Assembly: GCA_944739405.2 (NCBI GenBank)
Contig: OX123187.2
Coordinates: 76,244,450 to 76,308,449, forward strand
Length of the DNA stretch: 64,000 nt
Direction of reading: 5' to 3'
Origin: Euclidia mi
Lineage: Eukaryota > Arthropoda > Insecta > Lepidoptera > Erebidae
Part shown: piece after piece, positions 11,143-20,853 of the stretch
How the letters are laid out: every line of letters begins with the position of its first letter
Numbering within the stretch: the stretch's first letter is position 1
Notes under the pieces: model-generated
Told to the model about the DNA's origin: nothing
Database searches by the model: none
What the model saw: only the letters and a program-made list of their open reading frames with translations
Translations under genes and position numbers: made by a program

Positions 11143-11763
11143 TCTTAATATATATATATTTTTTGTGTGCGTGTGTATGTCACTGAACTCCTCCTAAACG
11201 ACTGGACCGATCTTGATAGAATTTTTTGTGTGTGTTCAAGGGGACTTGAGAATGGTTTAGATTCACAATTTAGTCCACTGGAAAATGTTTCTTTACTTAA
11301 TTTTTAATTTGTAAGTATTTGTGGATTTTGGATGTTTCACATTGGAACCGACGGACTGCGCTGCTATCGCAGTGTCAAATCTTATATTAATAATTTCGTC
11401 AAGGAGTACATCGAAACCTTAAATGAATAATAAAACATTAAAAAAAAAGATTTCGAGTCGACAACATATATCCGCAAAATTTGGATTGTCGAGTATTTTA
11501 TTAAATTCGAATGGTTCTGACAGACAAATTACAGTCGCCATATTGGCCACTCTAGCGAAACGCAACAGATACCTGATAACATTTTGAGTACTATTAAGTC
11601 TTAGTACTAAGTAGTTTATATGTGTAAATACTCTTAAACAGTTAAAACGACAATTGGAGAAGTATCCACCCAATAAAGGAGATTTGTATTTGGTGTTACC
11701 CCGAACATAGATGATACTAGAGAACCTCGAATTTACGCGAGCAAAACCGCGGGCAAAAGCTAG
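11143..11763 (+). mobile_element. Helitron-like non-autonomous element
   Basis: The insertion starts with TC directly after an A and ends with CTAG directly before a T. This fits the A/T insertion site, 5' TC and 3' CTRR ends of Helitrons. The last 30 bp contain GCGAGCAAAACCGC, which could form only a weak 3' hairpin. The body starts ATGTCACTGAACTCCTCC, a word I associate with abundant lepidopteran repeats. The left inverted-repeat arm lacks it. There is no Rep/helicase coding sequence, and the 153-codon minus-strand frame across it has no domain. Confidence 0.55.
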
Positions 11764-12140
11764 TAATTTTATATATACCGTAAATAAATATAATATGTAG
11801 CGTAAATAAATATTTCTAGTTACGTAAAAAGTTGTCCCACTGCCAGTGAGGAAGGACCTATATCGGCTATATTCTCGCACAAGAAACTTAGAAATAAAAT
11901 AAATAAAGATACTTAAATTCCTTTTTTGTTATGTAAGTATATTTGGCAGGTCTGAAGAAAGGTCGTGGGCTTTTTAATAACCCTGGGTTTGGACTTTTTC
12001 AGTTTTTGTTTATTTTCTGAATATTTTTTTTATGTTTTGAAATACAAATTATACGTTATTTTTCCTACGTTGAAAGCAATTTGCCACTCCAATCTCCAAA
12101 TCTCGTGATGACACTCTTCCGAAAAGGCTCGATCGTTTTT

Positions 12141-12192
12141 AGGGTTCCGTACCTAAAAGGTAAAAAACGGAACCCTATTACTAAGCCTCCGC

Positions 12193-12260
<68 letters not shown>

Positions 12261-12701
12261 ACCAGGCTGTATCTCATAAACCATGATAGCTAGAAAGCTG
12301 AAATTTTCACAAATTATGTATTTCGGTTGCCGCTATAACAACAAATACTAAAAATAAAAAAAATGAAAATATTAAGGGGGGGTCCCATACAAAAAACGTG
12401 TTTTTTTTCGTATTTTTTGCTCAAAATTACTAACTGTAACAGGTAGACGCTTTAAATTTTTATAGAATATGTAGTTGTATATTACCTTTCAAAATAAATA
12501 ATTAAATTAAAAAAAAGTAAATAATAAAGGGGGGCTCCCATACAACAAACGTAATTTTTAAGCAATTTGTTACTCGATCTTAATAAACAGGTAGAAACTT
12601 ATAAAGTATTTTAGTATACATACAACGAACGTGATTTTCTTTTATACATGATGGTACAGAACCCTTCGTGCGCGAGTCCGACTCGCACTTGCCCAATTTT
12701 T
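12141..12701 (+). repeat. GGGTTCCGTA element, copy 1, with TGTC microsatellite
   Basis: It starts AGGGTTCCGTACCT and reaches GTCCGACTCGCACTTGCCC. A (CTGT)n tract of about 17 units lies at 12192-12260. The same start, microsatellite zone and end occur in the next copy, giving a head-to-tail tandem. This matches my memory of microsatellite-associated lepidopteran elements with a GGTTCCGTA start. The open frames through the tract are repeat artefacts. Confidence 0.7.
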
Positions 12702-13342
12702 AGGGTTCCGTACCTCGAAATGAAAAATCGGAACCCTTATAGGATCACTTTGTTGTCCGTCCGTCTGTCAGAAACGCTTGGAGGTATCAAACTGAAATTT
12801 ATATCAAATAGTCAAGTCTACTCCCATGAAGCTGTAAAAAAATCAAACTTCTAAGCCAACGCAATCTAAAGACACAGCCGTTTTTGCTGCAAATTTCCGC
12901 AAATTTAAAAACTCGCAAGGGAATCAAAACCTTCAGGGTACTTCTCTCTGGTACTTCCCGTGAACTAAGAACCTTGAAATTTGACACGAAGCAACGTCTT
13001 ATACCTAGCACAGATAAAGGAAAAATTCCGAAAACCGTAAATTTTTTGTTACATCATATAATTAAAATATTTTTAATAACTTTAAAGGTACTAACTACCT
13101 CTTTCCTCATGAACCCGTAGAGGTATCAAATTTAAATTCATATCAAATGCTCAATTCAAACCTAAAGGGTACTTCCACTCACTCTAGCATCTTGAAATTT
13201 GGCATAAAGCAACGTTTTATAGCATATGGGAAAAAAATCGAAAACCTAAAAGTTTTAGTTACATCAAATATTTTTGAAATAATTATATGTAGGTTTGTAC
13301 GGAACCCTCGGTGCGAGAGTCCGACTCGCACTTGACCGGTTT
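12702..13342 (+). repeat. GGGTTCCGTA element, copy 2
   Basis: It starts AGGGTTCCGTACCTCGAAAT and ends GTCCGACTCGCACTTGACC-GG. Its microsatellite has shrunk to GTCCGTCCGTCTGTC. Just inside the end is TACGGAACCCT, the reverse complement of the start, so the element has short inverted ends. Together the two copies form a 1.2 kb insertion in the right inverted-repeat arm that the left arm lacks (compare 5790-5830). Confidence 0.7.
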
Positions 13343-13515
13343 ATTATTGCTTTTTATGAGTAGGTATTTGGCCAGCTACGTTAACTATATATTTCTAGAA
13401 ATATTAAGCTTAGTTTTGCTTTTTTTGTCAAAAAAGGCTATTTGGAAAATAACATTAGGTACGGGGAGTGTGATGAAAGAGAAGGCGTAAGGAATGGTGC
13501 ATCCGGTGCTCTCAT

Positions 13516-13996
13516 TCATCGAACTATATATATATATTTAAGTATAGTACCAATAGATAATGTTCCTTTAGGTACTTCGATATTTTGTAAGAAGGTGGTC
13601 TGTTCTTCCCTGGATGAGCCGACCCATCCTCTTAGCGTTATCCCAGTTTTAATCTGAGGTCCGCTTACTAGTCTAACCGGATTTGGCTGAATATTAGCTT
13701 TTCCACAGAGTGACTGCCTGTCTGACCTCCGCAAGCCGAAGGAATAGCGATATTCCATAGTTTAGACTAGTGTCAGTTTATTTAAAGGTACTGACGCCCT
13801 ATAACGACTGTCAAAGATCTTTATGACAAAATCGGTCCCCAACTGCTTAACGTGCTCTCCGAGGCATGGGACAGCCACTAATTAACAGTTTAATACGCAC
13901 ATAACTCCGAAAAGTCAGTGGTGCGCGCCATGGATTCGAACCCGATACCCTCTGCATGGCTGTCTGTTAATATCTGAACTAGGCTATCGCTGCTGG
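13516..13996 (-). repeat. tRNA-related composite repeat, copy 2
   Basis: This is the reverse complement of 5156-5582 and lies at the mirrored place in the inverted repeat. The box B reads GGATTCGAACCC in one orientation of the degraded head. Its 80-codon minus-strand open frame mirrors the 63-codon frame of copy 1. Confidence 0.7.
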
Positions 13997-14353
13997 TTAA
14001 GCGCACCCATTCCCACCGAAATCAACAAGGACGTTGAGTGGCGACTATCTTGAAGATATTGAATTTTAAAATGAAAACTTTTCACATGACATAAAATACA
14101 CTACATTTTATGTTTAGTCCTAATGCTCATTTGATGAATTCTATGTGTTTCATTATTTATTTTATTACAGTGTCATCTAGCGAAAGCCTCAGTAAGCTCT
14201 TAGGAGCTACCGAAAGCTCTCTTCAACAACCTGAATTTCAGCAAGTGGTTCAATACTAAGTCCGATAGAGGTCAGTATTACAAATTAGTAAGTTTTTATT
14301 TTCAAAAAACAATTTGACAATAAAATTGGAGTATTTATGGTCCAAAACCAGGC

Positions 14354-15916
14354 TAGGCCAGTATTTTGGGCACCATTTAACAGAAATAACCTTGAAATTT
14401 TGTTCTTACAAGATAAGAAGAGCTAAATATAAGCTTAACGCATTATTAAATATAATAAAATTCAATGTAAAATAATTATTGCTACAATATTATTTCTTTC
14501 TTGGATAAGAATCAGTTTGTACACATGTATGCTAAATTTTCATCATACTTCATATGTGACTAATACATAAGTACATTTTATTATTAAAGTTTAATGTTAG
14601 TACCATTTACATTTTCTTTGCTTCAAGTAGCTATTGGCTCGGTTGCATGTGTCATAATCGATCAAGTGGATGAATAATGTCATCTTTTAAATAGGAATAT
14701 CCGTTTTATATCTTTTTATTACGTACGACACACTTACTGCTTACTATGTTACCTAGTTAAAATACTAAACTAATTTTTTTTCTCGTTAAATACATCTTAA
14801 TTCAATTTAAGAATCGTTGTGCAAAAGGCCTTAGTATACAACGTGTAATGGAAATAACGCACATCCTCAGACACCCCAATTAGAAAACCTTGTTACAATC
14901 ATAATACATGCATTGAAATATTTTTTTTATTTGCGTAAATAATGTTTTTTAAAGAAAGTATTAACTCAATTAAAAGTGAAAATCGTGGTCACTCTAAATC
15001 TGCGCACGCACACAAACGAAACGGTTGCTATGGTAAACAAACAACAGCGATCTGATAGGGACGAAACACAATACGATATAACAAAATGTATGAAATTCAG
15101 TCTGTAAACCACACTATGATAGAGTGGGGTTTACAAAAATGATGTTTGAACAATTTGTCGGCTACTGTTGATAGTACCAAAGATATTATGAGTATTTCTT
15201 TCCATCACACTTTTAAGCTATGGTGTGGACAGTCGAATCATTTATTGTTTGTTATTAATATGCACGATCTATTGTTTCTTAACATCGTAAGTGACTATTG
15301 TGAATATCTTAACTTAATCAGATAAAATAAAAGAATATCAATGAGAGAAATAAACAAGAACGGCGTGTTTAAAGTTGTCTTGTGAATCTAAATACTTACA
15401 ATAATAGAATAATAAAATAACTTACAGGCTTAAATCACATTTCTTTCGTCCACGTAGCACTTCAGTATTTCCTCACAAATCACATCTTTTCACTGTTTCA
15501 AAAGCAGCTAGTATCTTAATTAATTAACTACTCGGCACTTTTTCTCTCGTCACAATAAACTGGTGATTTAATATTTCTCCAAAATGAGAAAGTCCAGGGG
15601 TGACAAGTCAACATCAAGATGATGTTGAACTTTTCACTTTGTTGTTGAATGATTAAATTATACACCATTACACATTTTGTAAACAAGTGAACTTTTAAAA
15701 AGGTGTTCACAGCACTCACTGATAGAATCAGATAGATATTCCCGGTTGTACTTGTCATAACATGTCTAAGCGCATCGCCCGCTGCGCTTGTCATGCGCCA
15801 GCGCGAGCGAGACATTACGTCTCGCTCTTTCCCGTTGTTTATTACCTACGTTAGTGAAAGATAGATGATAGACATTTTGGTGGTCAATTGTGTGCTATTG
15901 TCTTTTGCCGTCTATT
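14354..15916. other. Unassigned AT-rich stretch with one hairpin
   Basis: The only structure noted is an imperfect hairpin at about 15104-15134 (TGTAAACCACACTAT against ATAGAGTGGGGTTTACA). 15780-15840 contains GAGCGAGACATTACGTCTCGC, an inverted-repeat word common in insect repeats. A 95-codon minus-strand frame (15528-15815) shows no domain. Confidence 0.45.
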
Positions 15917-15917
15917 G

Positions 15918-16156
15918 TGTTGTATTAATGTGTGCGTTTGTGTAAGTCAACGTGAAACCATATAACAAATGCATTTAAAAATAAGCCGTTCTGCTTTGAT
16001 TTAAGGTTTATTTTCGAATAGCTCAATTTTTTTTGAATTGTGTTGTTTTTATGTGTGCGTTTGTGTAAGTCAACGTGGAACCATTTAACAAATGCATTTA
16101 AAAATAAGCTGTTCTGCTTTGATTTAAGGTTTATTTTCGAATAGCTCAATTTAAAA
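15918..16156. repeat. Tandem duplication, 122-bp period, two units
   Basis: TGTGCGTTTGTGTAAGTCAA begins at 15931 and again at 16053, and both units continue to TTTCGAATAGCTCAATTT. The units differ at a handful of positions. A 74-codon minus-strand frame across both is a consequence of the repeat and shows the same peptide twice. Confidence 0.85.
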
Positions 16157-16555
16157 AAAAATGAGTGACTACAATTTACGGTATTTTAATTATTTTAAGA
16201 CTAAAAATAAACAATATTAAAAATGACGGAAATGGATCCAGTTGCCGATTCTGAACAAAGTACTTTCAAGATGTGCATTAAACTTGTTACATGTTGTATG
16301 TTGATAACGAGAATTATTATTATTTTAGTTCGCTTGCTTTGCCACTAGTGGCGCTGTTAGACAACGTATGAAATGGTAAACATAACGTTCTCCGATAAGA
16401 AAATATACAAGTACCTACTATATAAATACTTACTTTGTAGAACTAATAACACTAAAAATATCACACTTTGTGTATGTATCGCTTGTGTCACCGAGAGCAC
16501 GTTAAGACGTCGATCCCGGGTTTCATGTAGATCTGTGAAAGCTGCTACATACAGT
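16157..16555. other. Unassigned stretch
   Basis: AT-rich, with no recognisable gene or repeat apart from TTGCCACTAGTGGCGCTGTT near 16338, a word I recall from lepidopteran repeats. Confidence 0.4.
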
Positions 16556-16740
16556 GCCGGCGGCATGGCCGGGCGGCGGGCGCCATACCGGCGGCATGCC
16601 CGCGTGCCGCGCGGTTTGCAACTAACTACTTGTGTGTGGTCGTTCTATACAACGGGAATAATGCCCGGCGGCTTTCTGCAGCCGATGCCGGCGGCACCGA
16701 CGCCCGACAAAAGCCGGCGGCCCGAGCCGGCGGCACTGTG
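16556..16740. repeat. GC-rich patch built on GCCGGCGGC words
   Basis: CCGGCGGCATG, CCGGGCGGCGGGCGCC, CCGGCGGCATGCCCGC, GCCCGGCGGC, GCCGGCGGCACC, GCCGGCGGCCC and GCCGGCGGCAC crowd into 185 bp, in strong contrast to the AT-rich surroundings. A 132-codon plus-strand frame (16373-16771) owes its arginine/alanine richness to this patch. A decayed repeat element seems likelier than a gene. Confidence 0.55.
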
Positions 16741-17666
16741 TGTAGCAGCAGCCTTGACTGACGCTATGTAAAGTCGCTCTGTGCAACAGCTTATATATTG
16801 TCAAATTTCGTTAAACTGGGAAGTAGACTCAGAGCAGAGAGTATAAATGTGCAAAAAAAATGAAAACAAATTTGATGTACAGTTGCATAGTAACTTTTAC
16901 AGCATTTTCCACTCCTCATAAGAGCACTTTTTTACTTCCAACAAAAACTTTTCATTTCCCCATCTAAATTCCGTTACCTATTTTTATAATTCAGTGGGTC
17001 CTGTTCGCGGGGTCTTTCGGACCCGCCTCGGGTCGAAAGGGTCATGCCCGCAGATTATTCTGCGGTAAATCAACTAAATAATTCATTGTTTTAGCCTTTC
17101 TTACCTTGTCATTGAAGTTTAAGGGTATGTAGAACGCGAAAGGTTTTGATATATCAACGTTTTTAAATAATGAGTCGATTTCAATGCAATATAGAATGTT
17201 CTTGTTATATTCTTAACACAATCTTAACGGTGAAAGGTATAAAGATTAAGTTAGGACAATTTTGGACCCAACGTGAAGTAAAACAACCAAAACTAAAAAG
17301 GTATTATTACAGGCAATCCAAAAGAGATTGGCACGGCACTCCTTTGCCTAGCAGTGGCACACTAGGCTAACTTAAAAAAAAAAACAAATTTTGAAAAACA
17401 TTACGTAAAGAAAGCTGAGCACTGGGCTACGATTGTTGAAAGTGTTGACATCGACACGATAAAAAAAAGAAGCAAGGAAAACGTAGGAAAAATACCCCTA
17501 GCCTTGTGGTACACGATTTAAGAATCATAATGCATCTCAACATACTCATTAATTCCCATTTTTGTATCGTTGAGTATTGATACTACGCAAATCAGCAAGA
17601 CATAGTAAAGATAAAATCAACTTGTTGTGATGTTTAATTATTCCAAATTATATAAAAGATATATGA
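16741..17666. other. Unassigned stretch
   Basis: Near 17000-17060 there is a small GC-rich island with GGGTCTTTCGGACCC and GCAGATTATTCTGC inverted words. The remainder is AT-rich. No domain was seen in the 66-codon frame at 17170-17370. Confidence 0.4.
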
Positions 17667-17893
17667 GTGCATAGGGTTCCCACCAAGAACTTAGAGTCCC
17701 AAGCCAACCTCACCTGCAAGTGGTGCACCTGCCGACCAACGTACGAGGCTCTGGCAAACAAAATATCCCGATAAGCGGCAACAGGCTCGCCACCTATTAC
17801 GTGGGATCAAAACACTGGCGAAAAGTGGGCGTTTAATATACCTCTGCCTACCGCTTCGGGAAAACAGGCGTGAGTCTATGTATGTATGTTTAA
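17667..17893 (+). mobile_element. SINE-like / truncated LINE tail, copy 1
   Basis: It begins CATAGGGTTCCCACCAAGAA, continues GCCAACCTCACCTGCAAGTG and CGATAAGCGGCAACAGG, and ends CCTCTGCCTACCGCTTCGGG, then AACAGGCGTGAGTCTATG with an ATGT repeat. It is nearly identical over its whole length to 61174-61391. The end is the same as that of the LINE at 38800-39793. It could be a SINE using that tail or a 5'-truncated LINE relative. Confidence 0.75.
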
Positions 17894-18422
17894 AAGAATA
17901 GTTTTCTCCTTTCTTTTTCATACTTCAAGCTTAAATATGTCGTTTACTAGACATAGTTCTAGATTTAAGCAGTTGAAAGTTCCTTGAAAGAACCTCAGTT
18001 TAAGCCAATATCAGTTGAAACTTATTCTTACTCCTATCATACAATGTAACAATCAGATAAACGTGGTACAGTAATAAAAATGCTTTCTTTTCAATGAAAA
18101 TGGATTGCCGAATCGTAAATTTGGTGAATTCAAACGTCTTTTATCAAAGAACTTAATAGAATTGTTATGTTCTTTCTAACGGCAGATCGGATCGTCGGAA
18201 AGAGTTGCCAAAAGCGGTCGAAGCAATCTATGAATATTATAATATTAAGTCCGTTTTCCTTCCTGTCTGTCTGTCATATGAGTTTTCACCAAATAATAGT
18301 GTAATTATTGAGAAAGGTTTAGGTGTTTAATTCACGCAGGCAGAACTTCAGACAAATGATAGTAACTTTAAAACCAGACTATTTATTTTCAGTTATAAAT
18401 ATCAGCAACAAAAATAACTTTT
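17894..18422. other. Unassigned stretch
   Basis: AT-rich. 18238-18330 (AGTCCGTTTTCCTTCCTGTC, TGTCTGTCATATGAG) resembles short interspersed lepidopteran sequence with a TGTC run. Nothing further was recognised. Confidence 0.4.
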
Positions 18423-18640
18423 GAGCCGGCCGCCATGCCGCGACGCCGCGCCGCTCGACACGGCGCCTAGTGTTGTGGGTTCGATTCCCACATGAGGCAA
18501 CACTTTGTGTGATTCATAAATTGTTGTCTCGAGTCTGGGTGTTAATTGTGTCCGTTAGTTGTATGCTTGTAAAGTCCCCCGCGACACAGGATTTAGTCCT
18601 AGTGCGGGACTTGTCCCAAAAAAGAAAACAACTTGCTTTG
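18423..18640 (+). mobile_element. tRNA-derived SINE, second family
   Basis: A GC-rich head GCCGGCCGCCATGCCGCGAC is followed by a box B GGTTCGATTCCC, ACATGAGGCAACACTTTGTG, and the body GTCTGGGTGTTAATTGTGTC, TTTGTGTAAAG-like spacing, CCCGCGACACAGGATTTAG and TCCTAGTGCGGGAC. The body recurs at 1-115 and in the heads of the D repeats at 19208 and 25398. The box A half of the head is poorly preserved. Confidence 0.7.
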
Positions 18641-19600
18641 GTATACTATTTACTAGTGTAGTCTCTGGATCAGTAATTAAGGTCATCGGGTACAGTAGTA
18701 GTAGATCTACATGTCCAGTACGACAATGCACTCAGTGTGCTGCTTGAGCTGCCGTGCAAGTGTTTTTTTATGTGACTAGTCCCACCCTCACTCCCATTTA
18801 ATGTTTCACCTCCTGTGTAGCCAGGTTCAGCAGCAGTGACCATTGATGACAACAAGTTTTGACACTGGTACAGTCCCGGTGAAAGTGAAACTGTTTTGGA
18901 ACCCGCAACGAACTTAATCAAAAGAATATTGGAGGAGTTGGAAAATAAACAATCCACTTCCCTCCTTAACAAAGCGGGAGACAAGCAACGAAGAGATATA
19001 ATGATGAGAAAAGATAAGCACCACGGACATGAGCATTAAGGGGGCCTTCATTGTGAAGTATACCTGCTTCCAGTAATATGTACCTCTGGCAGAAATGTCT
19101 GAACGCACGGAAATTCGTCCGTGCCGTGGAGGTATAGTGCTTCCGGTATGTTCGCAGACGGCTTCTCAGCTATTATGCGGTAGCTCCAACTGTATTCTGA
19201 GAGTGACTGCACGGTTGGCGCAGTGGTTGAAGCGGCCGCCTTGCCGCTTGCCAGTGCGGCCAGGGTTCTTGATAACACTTTGTGTGATTAATACATTTTT
19301 GTTTCGATTCTGAGTGTTCATTGTATCCGTTAGTTGTATATTTGTAAAGTCCCCCGTGACACAGGATTTTGGCCTAGTGCAAGAGTTATCTTTAAATAAG
19401 GAAAAGTGTTTTTGCCAAATGGTGGCAGTCGCTGATGATACAGATAGACGCAGCTCAATACTGCTCTGTAATATTGTATTTGTTGCTTACTAACGTTATT
19501 TATAAGTATAAAAATATTACTAACACACCATGGACTGAATTGAATAATACTACACCGCCCGCGTGGACGTCACTTGTCGCGACAAATGCTACGTATTATT

Positions 19601-19786
19601 GGAATTTAAACTTTCGTGGTCATTTAAACTTATTTTAAATTGTCTTTCAGGATATATACCACGCATCTTTGTTTGGAGTAATAGATATAGTACATCCGCG
19701 AACATGGCGCTTGCAACAGTGCCGAAATATCGGTTACTCCAAACAATGTTACGTGGTATATATCCCGAAATACAATTTAAAATAAG
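19601..19786. mobile_element. Foldback insertion, 186 bp, 12-bp target duplication
   Basis: It is flanked by CTACGTATTATT at 19589-19600 and 19787-19798. D copy 2 has the target once (near 25790), which is an empty site. The inner arms CTTATTTTAAATTGTCTTTC from 19629 and their complement ending AATTTAAAATAAG at 19786 pair over about 60 bp. The left 28 bp (19601-19628) are outside the hairpin, so the inverted repeat is not terminal on that side. Confidence 0.85.
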
Positions 19787-19937
19787 CTACGTATTATTTT
19801 CATAAATCTGGTGAAACTTAATTTTACAGAATCTTCAAACGTTAAACCACTGTAATAATGCGCGTACAGACGTACGGTGTTTATTCAATTCGGCATATTT
19901 CAGCTCAGTAAATACGGTAAACATTTGAACGGCATTT

Positions 19938-20215
19938 ATTTTCATTTGGTTCTTTTTTATATAACTTTTATAAAATTGTAAAAAATATAATAATGTTTCA
20001 TTCAGTTCCTATTGTTCAGAAATTGTTAGATAGCATTACATCTGTAGGGAAGAGGACTGTTATTTCTTACCACAGGTTAACTATCCTAACCTATCAAGGA
20101 TAACAGAACTTCATCCACTGGATTGTAATTTCGTAATTTTATGTAAATCTACTGTATTCTTAAGTTTGTAACTGCAATTAATTTTATACAAATAAATATA
20201 TTATTATTATTATTT
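19938..20215 (+). mobile_element. 5'-truncated LINE 3' end with ATT tail
   Basis: D copy 2 reads straight from AACGGCATTT to AGCCAAATAAATTAATAATG, whereas copy 1 has about 280 bp between these. The insert ends ACAAATAAATATATTATTATT, a polyadenylation-like AATAAA followed by an ATT-repeat tail. A short ATTTA at both edges may be the target duplication. No coding motif is left, so the LINE clade is unknown. Confidence 0.7.
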
Positions 20216-20356
20216 AGCCAAATAAATTAATAATGGTGCCATTTTTGTTAATTCGTTAGTTAAAAAATCTATCTGCGTCCGCCAATAAATTGATTTCTAT
20301 AGACGAGTGCAACAATAACATTGACACGCCGTTCAAACAAATTTAATGTTTACATT

Positions 20357-20419
20357 GCTTTCTTAAATTGTAAAAATTTAAGAAAGCAAGACTCTTCAAC
20401 TGAAACTTGCTTTCTTAAA
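20357..20419. repeat. Templated-looking insertion with inverted GCTTTCTTAAA copies
   Basis: GCTTTCTTAAAT (20357-20368), its reverse complement (20376-20387) and GCTTTCTTAAA again (20409-20419) lie together. D copy 2 has the word once (near 26058). The about 51 extra bases look like locally copied sequence from a repair event. Confidence 0.7.
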
Positions 20420-20853
20420 ATTAATCAACTCGGCGATATAAAATATCTCTTATATCGCTGACACTGCACGATAAAGTATGTTGGCTGCAACTTCCATTGA
20501 TTTTATCTCTTTTAATTTTATTATATCTGGACAATCTACTTTAAGACTGGTTTTGGCAAGATTTTGACCTCATTTCTCGTTACTGATTTAGATTTCCCAT
20601 TGACCAACTATAACAAAATTGTTGGTAAACTGTTTCTAAAGAGTTTTTTAATTTGGTGGACATAATTAAACATTGCGTAGGTAAACCATGAGAAGTGAAA
20701 TGACACATCAAAACTGAGATAATTACAACGCAAGGTGACAAACCATTTAATGCAATACTTACAAAGTAACTGGGCTCCAAAACTATATACCCAAGTTCAC
20801 TATAATCAATGAAACGACAAAAATCCTACCAAAATATTTTTATTATTATTTTA

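Larger units (their letters stand above)
10788..14353 (-). repeat. Right arm of the large inverted repeat
   Basis: This is the reverse complement of 4730-6935, matched in order from TTTACTAATGCGTTATTTTTG (10795) to CCAAAACCAGGC (14353). It is longer than the left arm because it carries a Helitron-like insertion (11143-11763) and a tandem pair of GGGTTCCGTA elements (12141-13342). A tRNA-related repeat copy (13516-13996, minus) is shared with the left arm. Confidence 0.8.
19192..20853 (+). repeat. D repeat, copy 1 (SINE-headed, 1.66 kb)
   Basis: It opens with a tRNA-like ACTGCACGGTTGGCGCAGTG, GTTGAAGCGGCCGCCTTGCC, GCCAGTGCGGCCAGGG, then a SINE body (GTCCCCCGTGACACAGGA, GGCCTAGTGCAAGAGTTA). 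It continues through non-coding sequence to CAAAAATCCTACCAAAATAT. The second copy at 25383-26519 follows the same order. Copy 1 is longer because it contains three private insertions (19601-19786, about 19938-20215 and about 20369-20419). Confidence 0.8.

Noticed and set aside
11419..11880. 153-codon minus-strand frame
   Set aside because: It crosses from the Helitron-like insertion into the inverted-repeat arm, which are unrelated in origin, so it cannot be an ancestral gene.
12065..12293. Open frames on both strands through the TGTC tract, giving TDRQ and SVCL repeats
   Set aside because: A 4-bp microsatellite without stop codons gives long frames on both strands. There is no domain and no gene context.
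15528..15815. 95-codon minus-strand frame as a host exon
   Set aside because: No domain, splice context or neighbouring exon could be recognised. It is left as unassigned sequence.
16373..16771. 132-codon plus-strand frame rich in Arg and Ala
   Set aside because: Its length comes from the GC-rich GCCGGC patch. No motif is visible and the codon content outside the patch is unlike a gene.
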